The notes below the pieces were generated by a model. The model was given only the letters and a program-made list of their open reading frames with translations, was not told the origin of the DNA and searched no databases. DNA of 64,000 nucleotides, from contig NZ_CP034864.1 of assembly GCF_005080885.1 (NCBI RefSeq), forward strand, positions 62,001 through 126,000, read 5' to 3'. Each line of letters begins with the position of its first letter. Position 1 is the stretch's first letter. This document shows positions 21,239 to 30,798 of this stretch, one piece after another. Made by a program: the position numbers and the translations under genes. This DNA is from Buchnera aphidicola (Macrosiphoniella sanborni). Its GTDB lineage: Bacteria > Pseudomonadota > Gammaproteobacteria > Enterobacterales > Enterobacteriaceae.

Positions 21239-22393
21239 ATGAAAAATAATTTATCTTTTGAATCATCATTAAATGTTTTTCAGGAAATATTTAATAATGA
21301 AAAATTTTTTCAAATATTTAGTTCTTTATCTGAAATAATATTATTAATATTAATTTTCAGTTGGTTGTTGAAGAAGATGTCTGCTTTTAAAATTAATAAT
21401 ATAATGTCTTGTATGAAAATTTTAGATAGATTATCTGTTGGACCTCATGAATCTATTATTTTAGTTGAAATTCAAGATATAAAATTAATTTTAGGTGTAA
21501 CAACAAAACAGATTACTCATTTACATACATTTTCATCTATTTTAAAAAACCAGTCTATACAAGATGTACCAATAAAAAAAATGGATAATATTCTATTAAA
21601 AAAAAAGACTTTTAATGATTTTATAAAAAATTTTTCTAAAAAATTCTGGAAAAAAACAATGTTTTATCGAATTATTTCAATTTTATTTTTATTTTTATTA
21701 TGTCCTACTGTACAAGCGGAAATACCTGGTATTACAAGTCATGCTTTAGAAGATGGAGGGCAAACTTGGTCTGTTCCTGTGCAAACATTAGTTTTTTTAA
21801 CGTCTTTAACTTTTCTTCCAGCATTTCTTATAATGATGACAAGTTTTACGCGAATTATTATTGTTTTTAGTTTATTACGAAATGCATTAGGGACTCCATA
21901 TATTCCATCGAATCAAATATTGCTTGGTCTAGCACTTTTTTTGACTTTTTTTATTATGTCCCCTACATTTGATAAAATTTATAAGGAAGCTTATATACCA
22001 TTTAGTGAAGAAAAATTAAATATGGAAGATGCTATTGTAAAAGGGGCGGGGCCATTGAAAAATTTTATGTTGAATCAAACACGAACAACAGATTTAGAAT
22101 TATTTTCAAAATTAGCACATATTTCTTCTTATAAAGATAAATATGATATACCCCTAAGAATTTTATTACCATCATTTATTACTAGTGAATTAAAAACAGC
22201 TTTTCAAATTGGTTTTACTATTTTTATACCTTTTTTAATTATTGATTTAGTAGTTGCCAGTGTATTAATGGCTTTAGGTATGATGATGGTACCACCTTCA
22301 ACTATTTCTTTACCTTTTAAATTAATGTTATTTGTATTAGTTGATGGATGGCAATTATTAATTACTTCATTAGCGCAAAGCTTTAATACATAA
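21239..22393 (+). CDS. fliP: FliO-FliP fusion, flagellar export gate proteins
   Basis: A 384-residue protein in which residues 1 to about 130 resemble FliO (membrane helix near 30-45, then [19 protein letters not shown] and [14 protein letters not shown]) and residues 141-384 are full-length FliP, including its own signal peptide ([20 protein letters not shown]) before EIPGI. In E. coli these are two adjacent genes; FliO assists FliP assembly and FliP forms the export pore. An internal ATG at 21659 sits at the FliP start, so separate translation is possible. The FliP helices and the [18 protein letters not shown] motif are conserved. The fliQ gene follows after 77 bases. Confidence 0.93.
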   Translation: MKNNLSFESSLNVFQEIFNNEKFFQIFSSLSEIILLILIFSWLLKKMSAFKINNIMSCMKILDRLSVGPHESIILVEIQDIKLILGVTTKQITHLHTFSSILKNQSIQDVPIKKMDNILLKKKTFNDFIKNFSKKFWKKTMFYRIISILFLFLLCPTVQAEIPGITSHALEDGGQTWSVPVQTLVFLTSLTFLPAFLIMMTSFTRIIIVFSLLRNALGTPYIPSNQILLGLALFLTFFIMSPTFDKIYKEAYIPFSEEKLNMEDAIVKGAGPLKNFMLNQTRTTDLELFSKLAHISSYKDKYDIPLRILLPSFITSELKTAFQIGFTIFIPFLIIDLVVASVLMALGMMMVPPSTISLPFKLMLFVLVDGWQLLITSLAQSFNT

Positions 22394-22470
22394 AAATTTT
22401 TATTTTTTTGTTATATGTAATTTGTATGTAATTTAGTTTGTTGAGGTAGAGATATGAGAGGTATGAATTT

Positions 22471-22740
22471 ATGACATCTGAATATGTAATGGAATTATTT
22501 CATAATGCGATGAAAGTATCTTTGATTATTGCATCGCCATTATTATTAGCAGCTTTAATTAGTGGTTTAATTATTAGTATATTGCAAGCTGCTACACAAG
22601 TTAATGAACAAACTTTATCTTTTATTCCAAAGATTATTGCTATTTTAGGTACAATAGTAATACTAGGACCTTGGATGTTAGGTGTTATGCTAGATTATAT
22701 GCATAATTTATTTAATAATATACCATTAACTATAAAATAA
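22471..22740 (+). CDS. fliQ: Flagellar export protein FliQ
   Basis: Small export-gate subunit with two membrane helices, four copies of which assemble around the FliP-FliR core. At 89 residues it matches E. coli FliQ exactly. The helices lie at about 17-38 and 50-74, with the family motif SILQAATQVNEQTLSFIPKI between them. Its stop codon overlaps the start of fliR (TAATG), indicating coupled translation. Well conserved, like the other gate subunits here. Confidence 0.96.
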   Translation: MTSEYVMELFHNAMKVSLIIASPLLLAALISGLIISILQAATQVNEQTLSFIPKIIAILGTIVILGPWMLGVMLDYMHNLFNNIPLTIK

Positions 22741-23516
22741 TGTTAACATTTAATACTTTAGAATTTATAACATTAATTAGTCACATTTTTTGGCCTATGG
22801 TACGTATTTTATCTTTTTTTTCTGTTACTCCTATTTTTCATAATAAATCTTTTAATAAAAAAAATAAAATTCTTCTTTCTGGCATTATTAGTTGGTTAGT
22901 ATATCCTTTTTTACCTGAAGTACATGTAATACTATTTTCATTTTTTGGTTTATTATTATTTTTACAACAAATATTAATTGGTATTATTTTAGGTTTTGTT
23001 GTGCAATTTTTATTTGTTGCAATTAATTTATCAGGTGAAGTAATAAGTTTACAAATGGGTTTATCATTTGCAGCTATTTTTAATAGTAATATGCATATTG
23101 GTAATTCTATAATATCACGTTTATTAAATATTTTAACTTTATTGTTTTTTCTTATTCTCAATGCTCATTTACATTTTCTTGCTATATTAATTAATAGTTT
23201 TTATACTTTTCCTATTGATAGTTATTTATTAAATACCGAAATTTTTCTTGTTTTACTAAAATTTTCCAGTTATTTTTTTTTAAGTGGTATGATTTTTGTT
23301 TTACCGGTGTTAATCATTTTATTAATGATAAGTTTTATTATGAGTTTTTTAAATCGTTTTTCTCCTCAAATATCTATTTTTTCAATTGGTTTTCCATTAA
23401 ATTTATTAGTCGGAATATTAATGTTGTATTTTTTAATTCCTAATATATTACCATTTTTTGAAAATCTGCTTCATGATTTAATTTTATTTATAACTGATAC
23501 GTTATTAATGATGTGA
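22740..23516 (+). CDS. fliR: Flagellar export protein FliR
   Basis: Export-gate subunit that completes the helical FliP5-FliQ4-FliR pore. The 258 residues (E. coli 261) are strongly hydrophobic with five or six membrane segments; landmarks are the FVQFLFVAINLSGEVISLQM region near residues 80-100 and MSFLNRFSPQISIFSIGFPL near 199-219. It is the last gene of the cluster and is followed by a bidirectional terminator. With FliO-P and FliQ intact, the export channel appears complete in this window apart from FlhA/FlhB, which would lie elsewhere. Confidence 0.96.
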   Translation: MLTFNTLEFITLISHIFWPMVRILSFFSVTPIFHNKSFNKKNKILLSGIISWLVYPFLPEVHVILFSFFGLLLFLQQILIGIILGFVVQFLFVAINLSGEVISLQMGLSFAAIFNSNMHIGNSIISRLLNILTLLFFLILNAHLHFLAILINSFYTFPIDSYLLNTEIFLVLLKFSSYFFLSGMIFVLPVLIILLMISFIMSFLNRFSPQISIFSIGFPLNLLVGILMLYFLIPNILPFFENLLHDLILFITDTLLMM

Positions 23517-23525
23517 TCTTTTAAA

Positions 23526-23559
23526 AAAGTATAATTTTTTTTTAGGAAAATTATACTTT
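23526..23559. terminator. Bidirectional terminator between fliR and rpmG
   Basis: Perfect 13-base arms AAAGTATAATTTT / AAAATTATACTTT around an 8-base loop, with A-rich sequence to the left and AATTTTT to the right. Placed between two convergent genes, it can serve both strands. Confidence 0.8.
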
Positions 23560-23589
23560 AATTTTTAATATTAATACAATTATTTTGTT

Positions 23590-23757
23590 TTATTTAATTT
23601 TTCCTTCATTATATAATACATGTTTTTGAATAATAGGATCATATTTTTTAAACATTAATTTATCTGGTGTATTTCTTTTGTTTTTAGTTGTGGTATAATA
23701 ATGACCAGTTCCAGCGGATGAAATCATTTTTATTTTTTCACGAGTTTTTTTAGACAT
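23590..23757 (-). CDS. rpmG: Ribosomal protein L33 (bL33)
   Basis: A 55-residue large-subunit protein read from ATG at 23757 to TAA at 23590-23592. Sequence landmarks are [39 protein letters not shown] and a C-terminal [11 protein letters not shown], all typical of enterobacterial L33. The type is the cysteine-free form, so it needs no zinc. It lies 8 bases after rpmB on the same strand, in the order rpmB-rpmG as in E. coli, and is followed by the shared terminator with fliR. Confidence 0.97.
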   Translation of the reverse strand: MSKKTREKIKMISSAGTGHYYTTTKNKRNTPDKLMFKKYDPIIQKHVLYNEGKIK

Positions 23758-23765
23758 AAATTACC

Positions 23766-23993
23766 TTATTTTTTCAGATTGATTTTTTTTATTATTGTTT
23801 CAATACCATTTTTATCAATACAACGCATACCGTTAGTTGAAACACGTAATTTAATAAATTTTTTTTTATCAGCAATCCAAAATCGATGATATTGAATATT
23901 TATTAAAAATTTTCTTTTAGTAGCATTCATAGCATGAGATCGATTATTTCCAATCATTCTTTTTTTTCCAGTAACTTGACAAATACGTGACAT
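23766..23993 (-). CDS. rpmB: Ribosomal protein L28 (bL28)
   Basis: A 75-residue large-subunit protein (E. coli 78) with the diagnostic start [20 protein letters not shown], then ALNATKR-type [13 protein letters not shown] and [11 protein letters not shown]. The C-terminus is three residues shorter than in E. coli. It is co-transcribed with rpmG and is divergent from tamB. The upstream 293-base spacer is AT-rich, with no identifiable gene. Confidence 0.97.
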   Translation of the reverse strand: MSRICQVTGKKRMIGNNRSHAMNATKRKFLINIQYHRFWIADKKKFIKLRVSTNGMRCIDKNGIETIIKKINLKK

Positions 23994-24286
23994 AATTTAC
24001 TCTCTTTTTTTTTAATTTTAATTTAATTAAAAGATAATTTATTGAAATATAATTTATTGATCATTTTTACATTCTAAAAAAGAAAGAGATAAGTTTAACA
24101 TATTATAAAAAACTATAATAGTTGTTTAATTTTCAGTATATTTATAAAATTGTTTTGTAAAAGATAATATTGTAAATAAATTTTAATATGAATTTTTATA
24201 TTTTATTAATTATTATTGATTAGTATTGTATTTTGTATTGAAAATATTTTATATTTTTAAACTTATATTAAATCAGGATAATTTTT

Positions 24287-27211
24287 ATGAAAATATATCA
24301 GAGATTTTTATCCAAATCTTTGATTTTTTTTTCTATATTATTTATTGTTTTTTTATTATTTATAGAAAGTAATATTGGTTTTAAATGGATTTTCAAATTT
24401 ACTAATCGTTTTTTTGTGGAATTAAAGGTAGAAAAAATATCAGGAAATTGGCGTGATTTTTTATTAGAAAATATAAAATATGATGTTTTAGGCATTTCAA
24501 TTAGAGCCGATAGTGTACACGTAAAATTAGATGCTACATCTTTATTTAAAAAATCAACAATTTTTAAAGAAATTCAAACAAAAAATTTAATTATTTTATT
24601 AAAAAAAAATATTTCTACTCATATTTCTCACAATCACACATTAGTTAATATCTTAAAAAATAAATTTTTTATTAAGTATCCCATAATTTTTAAAAAAATT
24701 GATATAGATCAGTGTTTTGTGCAATCATCAAAAATAAATATATTTTTTCAAAAAATTTTTACTGGTATAAAATTAGTTAAAAATAATATGATTATATCAC
24801 CTACTTATATCAATAATGTCAATATTGTACTGTCTGATTTTAAATCGTCTCAAATAATAGTTAACAAAAAAAATATAAAAAAAACATCAGATTTAATTCA
24901 AGAGTTTATTAATACTAAAAAAGTATATAATATTTTACATATTCTTTCTAGTCCATTAAAAGTATTTATCCCGTTTAATTTGAATGTAAAATATGTAAAT
25001 TGTAAAAAAGTAAAATTAATGAATTATAAAGATTTTAATTTATTTCAGATAGAATTAAAAGCACAAATAAAAGATAATATTTTCAAAATTAATAGAATTA
25101 ACATTAATTCTTCTTTCTTTAAAATGAAATCTTTTGGAAAAATTATTTTTCATCATAATTCATCTATCTCATCTGTAATAAATAATAAAATCATCATACC
25201 TGAATTACATAACAAAATTATAAACATTTCTTTTAAGTCTCTTTTAAATAAAAAATTTATATTTATATTAAAATCTAAAGAATTATATAAGTTAAAAATT
25301 AATGGATCTATGTTATTAAATAATTTAGATTATCCATTTTATATTCAATTACATAGTAATTATTTATTTTCTCCTATTAGGCAAAAATATATATTCAATT
25401 ATTATAGTTTTCATGGTTTTATAAAAGGAAAAATAAACAACTATCTTATATCTTTAAAAAATATTTTCCATATAACAGGATTACCTCTAATTTTTTTTCA
25501 TATTCAAGGAAAAGGTGATTTAAAAAATATATTTTTTGAAAAAATAAAATTGTTTCCTCTAAAGAGAGATACAAAATTTTATAATGACAAAAAATTTATA
25601 CAAGATCATATGCGATATAATAAATATATATTAAAATTGATAGGAAAAATGAATATATTTAGTAATTATAATAATAATATAAAAAATTTATCTATTCCTA
25701 ATTTAAATTTATCAGCTAGTTTTATGAAAAAAAAAATATCTATATTAGGTTCTTTATACTATCAAAGTAATAATATATTAAATATCCCTCGAATAAATAT
25801 GTTTATAGGAAGTAATAAGTTATCTTTACAAGGTTGTATAGGAAAAGAATACGATATTAATTCATCTCTTGATGCATATAATTTAGATTATGTTATTCCA
25901 AATTTAAAAGGAATAGTTAAAGCTCACGTAAATTTTCATAGTCATGATATGTTTCCTGTTTTATCAGGTAATATTCTCGCTAGAAATGTGTATAATAATA
26001 ATACATATGTAAAAAATATTAAGATGTCTGCAAAAATGAATATACATAGTATTTTTTCAGGAAAAATTTTATTAGATGCAAAAAAAATTCGAGTTCATAA
26101 TTTTTATATTGAGAATTTGAAAATAAAAACCTATTTAGATAATTATAAGCAAAAATTTTATTTTTTATTAAAGAAAAAAAATTTTTCTATAAGTTTAATA
26201 GTTAATGGAATATTTAATCAAGAAAAAGGGATGTGGTATGGTTTATTTGAAAATATTAATATTAAAACGTTATTAAGTACATTCGGAACTAAAAAATCTA
26301 TTTTTATTAATTATCATAGTCACAAATACCATTTTAATCATTTTTATACAAAAAATATACAAAAAAAAGAAGTTGTATCACTGTCTTTTTTATACAATAA
26401 AATATCATCTGTTTTAAATTTTTTTAAGACATCTTTAGTAAAATTTAATAGTGAATTATTTATCAAGGCAAAAGTGCAAGGTTCATTAGAAAAAAATATT
26501 ACTAATGGAGAAATATTTTTAAAATTTTATAATATAAAATTAGAAAAAAATCAAAATAAAAAAATTTTCGTCGAAAAAATAGATTATTTAAAAGTCTCTG
26601 TTCATTTAATGAAGAATAATATAAATACTCAATGGATAGTAAGAAAATCTAAAAATTCTAAAACAAATAATAAGATTTATGGATATTTGAATATTATTGA
26701 TTTTTATAATAAAAAAAATATGAAAGGCAAATGTGTTGTTATTAATTTTCCTTTTTCTATGTTGAATTTTTTTTCTACTACTTTTAATGAAAGTAATGGT
26801 GTATTGACAAGTACGGTAAAAATTTTTGGTACTTTAGATCAGCCTAAAATTTTAGCTAATGTTAATTTTCAAGATATTTTTATTAGAAGCAATAATCTAT
26901 TAAAATATATAACTTTATTTTTTCCTTATTTTCCGAAAGCAATAAATAGCATAAAAATTAATCAAGAAATTGTAATGAAGGAAGGTAATGTGTTATTCAA
27001 ATTATATTCATGTGTAAATAATTATAATACCACTGAGTGGTATCTTATTTTTAATAGCAAAAAAATATCAGTATTAATTTTCCCGAAAATTAAGGTAAAA
27101 TTTTTTTCTCAATTAAATTTACATTATTCTTTTTTGAAATATGATTTAATAGGATTTATAAAATCACCCTTTTTTTTATTTAAAATTAATGAAAAAAATT
27201 TTGTTTTCTAA
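24287..27211 (+). CDS. tamB: TamB-like inner-membrane protein (YtfN), C-terminally shortened
   Basis: TamB spans the periplasm with a long beta-rich groove and takes part in outer-membrane protein or lipid traffic. This 974-residue protein has an uncleaved N-terminal membrane anchor (about residues 8-30) and the TamB-type start (ISGNWRDFLLENIKYDVLG), followed by long AsmA/TamB-like beta repeats rich in Asn, Lys and Ile. E. coli TamB has 1259 residues, so roughly the last 280, including much of the C-terminal domain that contacts TamA, are missing. There is no tamA gene next to it, whereas in E. coli tamA directly precedes tamB; only a 293-base spacer is present. It converges on ppa. Confidence 0.85.
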   Translation: MKIYQRFLSKSLIFFSILFIVFLLFIESNIGFKWIFKFTNRFFVELKVEKISGNWRDFLLENIKYDVLGISIRADSVHVKLDATSLFKKSTIFKEIQTKNLIILLKKNISTHISHNHTLVNILKNKFFIKYPIIFKKIDIDQCFVQSSKINIFFQKIFTGIKLVKNNMIISPTYINNVNIVLSDFKSSQIIVNKKNIKKTSDLIQEFINTKKVYNILHILSSPLKVFIPFNLNVKYVNCKKVKLMNYKDFNLFQIELKAQIKDNIFKINRININSSFFKMKSFGKIIFHHNSSISSVINNKIIIPELHNKIINISFKSLLNKKFIFILKSKELYKLKINGSMLLNNLDYPFYIQLHSNYLFSPIRQKYIFNYYSFHGFIKGKINNYLISLKNIFHITGLPLIFFHIQGKGDLKNIFFEKIKLFPLKRDTKFYNDKKFIQDHMRYNKYILKLIGKMNIFSNYNNNIKNLSIPNLNLSASFMKKKISILGSLYYQSNNILNIPRINMFIGSNKLSLQGCIGKEYDINSSLDAYNLDYVIPNLKGIVKAHVNFHSHDMFPVLSGNILARNVYNNNTYVKNIKMSAKMNIHSIFSGKILLDAKKIRVHNFYIENLKIKTYLDNYKQKFYFLLKKKNFSISLIVNGIFNQEKGMWYGLFENINIKTLLSTFGTKKSIFINYHSHKYHFNHFYTKNIQKKEVVSLSFLYNKISSVLNFFKTSLVKFNSELFIKAKVQGSLEKNITNGEIFLKFYNIKLEKNQNKKIFVEKIDYLKVSVHLMKNNINTQWIVRKSKNSKTNNKIYGYLNIIDFYNKKNMKGKCVVINFPFSMLNFFSTTFNESNGVLTSTVKIFGTLDQPKILANVNFQDIFIRSNNLLKYITLFFPYFPKAINSIKINQEIVMKEGNVLFKLYSCVNNYNTTEWYLIFNSKKISVLIFPKIKVKFFSQLNLHYSFLKYDLIGFIKSPFFLFKINEKNFVF

Positions 27212-27231
27212 CAAGAATTTTGATGTAATAT

Positions 27232-27768
27232 TTAAATTGATTTATTTTTAGCACGATTATATGAATTATGAATTTCTAGTTTAGCCTCTTGACAATTTCC
27301 CCAACCAATAATTTTTACCCATTTTTCTGTTTCTAATTTTTTATAATGTTGAAAAAAATGACTGATTTGTTTTTTTAATAGTTCTGATATATCTGATATA
27401 TCATTTATATTTTTGTATTCTTGACAAATTTTACTTTTTGGAACAGCTATAATTTTAGCATCATTTCCTGATTCGTCATGCATTTTTAATATACCAATAG
27501 GTTTACAATGAATGACAGAATTAGATTGTATTGGATAATATGAAGGTACTAAAACATCGGTAGGATCACCATCTAAGGATAAAGTTTGATTGATATATCC
27601 ATAGTTACAAGGATAGAACATAGGAGTAGATATAAAACGATCTACAAAAAGCATACCTGATTTTTTATCCATTTCATATTTTATAGGAGATGAATTTGAT
27701 GAGATTTCTATAATTACATATATATCATGAGGTATATTCTCACCTGCTTTAATTATTTTAAAACTCAT
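27232..27768 (-). CDS. ppa: Inorganic pyrophosphatase
   Basis: Hydrolyses pyrophosphate released by biosynthesis, pulling those reactions forward. The 178-residue protein (E. coli 176) has the family's metal-binding signature DGDPTDVLVPS near residues 65-75 and YPCNYGYI just before it. The acidic and lysine active-site residues I can locate are in place. It is located next to tamB, a neighbour also in E. coli (the ytfMN-ppa region), and converges on it with a 20-base gap. Confidence 0.96.
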   Translation of the reverse strand: MSFKIIKAGENIPHDIYVIIEISSNSSPIKYEMDKKSGMLFVDRFISTPMFYPCNYGYINQTLSLDGDPTDVLVPSYYPIQSNSVIHCKPIGILKMHDESGNDAKIIAVPKSKICQEYKNINDISDISELLKKQISHFFQHYKKLETEKWVKIIGWGNCQEAKLEIHNSYNRAKNKSI

Positions 27769-27954
27769 GTTTATTTTTCCTTAAAAACAATTTTTTATTA
27801 ATTCAATCAAAAAAATAAATAAAGATATAATAGTAAATTTTAACATTGAAAAATAATTATATCTATACTTTATAAAAAGTAATTAATTTTAATTTAAAGT
27901 ATTTTTTAATATAATATTTTTATACAAAAATATTATTTATAAGGATTTCTGTAT

Positions 27955-29295
27955 ATGCAAATAATTCAAGAGATAGAAAGTGAAGAATTATCTTTATTAA
28001 ACATAGTAAAAACGACGTTACAATTATCTGAAAAACAAAATATTTCTATTGAAGTATATATAAAAAAAACTATAGGAATTAGTGTAAATACAAGAAATAG
28101 TATTGTTGAAAATGTCGAATTTAATAGTGATGGTACATTATTTATTACAGTATATAATAAATTTTCTAAAGGATGTGTTTCATCAAAAGATTTTAGTATT
28201 AATGGTATTAAAAATATGTTAGAAGCAGCTATTAATATTTCAAAATATTCTTCTTCTGATTTTTTTTCTGGATTACCAGATATAAATAATTTATGTTTTA
28301 ATGCAATAGATCTTGATTTGTTTCATCCATGGTCATTTAATGTAGAACATGCAATTAAATTGTCTATATTATCAGAACAAGCCGGTTTTAAATTTGATAA
28401 AAGAATTGTTAATAGTGAAGGTAGTTTTTTTAATGGTCATATTACTATAAATGTATTTGGAAATAGTTTAGGTATGTTGGAAAAATATAAATCTACTCGT
28501 TATTCAAGTTATAATTGTATGATTGCAAAAGATCAACATTCTATGCAAAGAGATTTTGATTATTCTATTTCAAGAAAAATAGATAATTTATTAAAACCAG
28601 AAATATTAGGGGAAAATAGTGCTAAATATGCTATATCTAGATTAGGTTCTAGAAAGATACGTACTATGAAATCTCCAATTATTTTTTCATCATCAATATC
28701 TTATATGTTCTTTTCACATCTGATTTATGCTATTCACGGTGATCATGTTTATCAAAAATCTACTTTTTTAATCAATGATTTAAAAAAGAAAATTTTTCCT
28801 GATTGGTTAAATATATTAGAAAATCCTCATTTAAAACAAGGTTTAGGAAGTAAACCATTTGATAGTGAAGGTGTTTCTACACAAATTCAATATATTATTC
28901 ATAATGGAATATTAGAAACTTGGTTATTAAATAGTTATAATTCCCGTAAACTTAATTTAAAAAGCACAGGAAATTGTGGTGGTGCTTATAATTGGATAGT
29001 TTCACACAGTAATATATCTTTTGAAAAACTTTTAAAAGATATGAATCAAGGAATATTAGTTACAGAATTAATGGGACAAGGTGTAGATATTATCAGTGGA
29101 AATTATTCACGAGGAGCAGTAGGCTTTTGGGTTGAACAAGGGAAAATTTCTTATCCTGTTAATGAAATTACTATATCTGGAAATCTAAGGAGTATGTGGT
29201 ATAATATTATAGGTATTAGTAATGATGTTGATATGCGTAATAATATTCAATGTGGTTCAGTTTTTTTACCTGAGATACAAGTTTCTGGAAATTAG
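27955..29295 (+). CDS. pmbA: TldE (PmbA), metalloprotease partner subunit
   Basis: Non-catalytic partner of the TldD protease, known from microcin B17 maturation and CcdA degradation in E. coli. The 446 residues (E. coli 450) match PmbA along the entire length, including [17 protein letters not shown] near the N-terminus, [16 protein letters not shown] in the middle, and the C-terminal [20 protein letters not shown]. It lacks the HExxxH zinc motif of TldD, as expected for TldE. TldD itself is not in this window. A strong palindrome follows 25 bases after the stop. Confidence 0.95.
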   Translation: MQIIQEIESEELSLLNIVKTTLQLSEKQNISIEVYIKKTIGISVNTRNSIVENVEFNSDGTLFITVYNKFSKGCVSSKDFSINGIKNMLEAAINISKYSSSDFFSGLPDINNLCFNAIDLDLFHPWSFNVEHAIKLSILSEQAGFKFDKRIVNSEGSFFNGHITINVFGNSLGMLEKYKSTRYSSYNCMIAKDQHSMQRDFDYSISRKIDNLLKPEILGENSAKYAISRLGSRKIRTMKSPIIFSSSISYMFFSHLIYAIHGDHVYQKSTFLINDLKKKIFPDWLNILENPHLKQGLGSKPFDSEGVSTQIQYIIHNGILETWLLNSYNSRKLNLKSTGNCGGAYNWIVSHSNISFEKLLKDMNQGILVTELMGQGVDIISGNYSRGAVGFWVEQGKISYPVNEITISGNLRSMWYNIIGISNDVDMRNNIQCGSVFLPEIQVSGN

Positions 29296-29320
29296 ATAAT
29301 ATTATCTATTGTTTATAAAA

Positions 29321-29348
29321 TTAAAGGTAATAAATTTATTACCTTTAA
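29321..29348. terminator. 28-base perfect palindrome between pmbA and rnpB
   Basis: TTAAAGGTAATAAA and its exact reverse complement meet without a loop, giving a 28-base palindrome. It lies between the ends of the convergent pmbA and rnpB transcripts, so it most likely terminates one or both. As RNA it would fold with a loop of four or more bases. Confidence 0.6.
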
Positions 29349-29390
29349 AAATTATCTAAAAATATTTTTAAATATAATTTGAAATATAAT

Positions 29391-29783
29391 GAAGTTGACC
29401 TATAAGCCGGGTTCTGTCTTAACAGTCATTCATCTAGATTAGTAATTACTTACTAATTCAAGCAGCCTACCCAGGTTAAAATAGTACGAGCAATACATGT
29501 AAATATATATAATAATATACTTAAACCTATATTTGGCTTTGCTCCAGGTGGAGTTTACCTAGCCATAATTGTTACCAATTATGCGGTGTGCTCTTACCAC
29601 ACCTTTTCACCCTGGCCATATTTGTTTTATTATAAAACTAATAGGTGGTTTTTTTTCTGTTGCACTAGTCATAAGCTTGCGCTTTCCAGGTGTTATCTGG
29701 CACCTTGCTCTATGGAGCCCGGACTTTCCTCTTTTTAGTTTTTTTAAAAAAATTAACTAAACAGCGACTGTTTGGTCAACTTC
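29391..29783 (-). ncRNA. rnpB: RNase P RNA (M1 RNA)
   Basis: Catalytic RNA that trims the 5' ends of pre-tRNAs. The minus strand starts GAAGTTGACCAAACAGTCGC and ends ACAGAACCCGGCTTATAGGT, both nearly identical to E. coli M1 RNA. Internal conserved blocks are AGGAAAGTCCGGGCTCCATAG, GGTAAACTCCACC, GGAGCAA, and GGGTAGGCTGCTTGA. The ends pair as in bacterial type A RNase P RNA (GAAGTTGACC with GGTCAACTTC). The length of about 393 bases compares with 377 in E. coli; the extra bases are A/T-rich. Its targets include the tRNAs in this window. Confidence 0.96.
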
Positions 29784-29791
29784 AAAAATTA

Positions 29792-29820
29792 ATAATATAA
29801 TATTTAATTAATTTTGTCAC
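29792..29820 (-). promoter_or_regulatory. Promoter of rnpB
   Basis: On the minus strand GTGACA, a 17-base spacer and TATTAT, with 8 bases to the RNA 5' end. Each box matches at five of six positions. The promoter overlaps the 3' end of the rsmI coding sequence. Confidence 0.75.
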
Positions 29821-30664
29821 TTTTATTTTTTATAAGATATTGATATAAATTATTCTTATTAACTTTATGTATTTGAGAGGTAATTAATACAGATGTTTTG
29901 AAAGAACAAAATTTTTTTAAAATTAAAAAAGTATGTAATATTTTTTGGTCTATATTTTTATTTTTTATTTGCTTAAAACCATCTATAATAATTACTATTT
30001 CTCCTTTATAACGATATTTCTCTTCTTTTAACCATTGAAGTAATGAAGTAGCTTTATCTCCATAAATAGACTCCCATTTTTTTGTGATTTCTCTAGCAAT
30101 TACTATATGTCTATTTTCATCTATTTGTTCTATGATATCTTGTATACTTTCAAGTATTCTATATTTTGATTCATAAAAAATCATAGTTCGTGTTTCTTCT
30201 CTGAGAGAATATAACAAATCACATCTATTTTTTTTTTTAGATGGTAAAAACCCTTCGTAGCAAAAACGATTTTTCATTAGACCAGAAGCGCTTAAAGCTG
30301 TAATAGCCGCACAAGGTCCAGGAAGAGGAATGACTTGAATATTAAAAAAATGGCACTTTTTAATCAAGAGATTACCCGGATCATTTATTACTGGAGTACC
30401 AGCATTAGATACTAAAGCGATGGTTTGACCTTCTTTTAACTTGTCAATTAAATGATCACTTTGTTTTTTTTCATTATCTTTATTCATTAATATTAAAGAG
30501 TTTTTAATATTAAAATGTTGTAATAAAATATTAGTATGATAAATATTTTCAGCAACAATTATATTTACATTTTTTAATATTATTAATGCTCTAGAAGTAA
30601 TATCTGATAAATTACCAATAGGAGTTGGAACAATGTAAAGAATACCAATATAAGATTCATTCAT
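29804..30664 (-). CDS. rsmI: 16S rRNA 2'-O-ribose C1402 methyltransferase RsmI (YraL)
   Basis: SAM-dependent enzyme of the tetrapyrrole-methylase fold that methylates C1402 in the 30S decoding centre. I start at the ATG at 30664, preceded by GGAAAAAAA, because it gives 286 residues, the E. coli length, and the expected beginning before YIVPTPIGNLSDIT; an in-frame upstream extension to 30760 has no family match. The SAM-binding region VSNAGTPVINDPG (about 85-97) and PLPGPCAAITALSASGL (about 113-129) are intact. It is divergent from fabB. Confidence 0.95.
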   Translation of the reverse strand: MNESYIGILYIVPTPIGNLSDITSRALIILKNVNIIVAENIYHTNILLQHFNIKNSLILMNKDNEKKQSDHLIDKLKEGQTIALVSNAGTPVINDPGNLLIKKCHFFNIQVIPLPGPCAAITALSASGLMKNRFCYEGFLPSKKKNRCDLLYSLREETRTMIFYESKYRILESIQDIIEQIDENRHIVIAREITKKWESIYGDKATSLLQWLKEEKYRYKGEIVIIIDGFKQIKNKNIDQKILHTFLILKKFCSFKTSVLITSQIHKVNKNNLYQYLIKNKSDKIN

Positions 30665-30798
30665 TTTTTTTCCATAAAATATTGTTATATGTGTAATAAT
30701 AAAATTTTTCTTAAATATTTTTATCAAAATATAATATATTTTTTTTTTAATATAGTGCAATGATATATGTGATTTTTTATAGGTATAAGGATTAAAAT

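Noticed and set aside
21659..22393. A separate fliP gene beginning at the internal ATG
   Set aside because: The upstream FliO-like part is in the same open frame without a stop, so I annotate one fused gene and note internal initiation only as a possibility.
22838..23161. 107-codon open frame opposite fliR
   Set aside because: Antisense shadow of the AT-rich, hydrophobic fliR coding sequence; it is Lys/Asn-rich with no recognisable domain.
29569..29760. Open frame of 63 codons on the plus strand
   Set aside because: It lies entirely inside the RNase P RNA gene on the opposite strand and resembles no protein.
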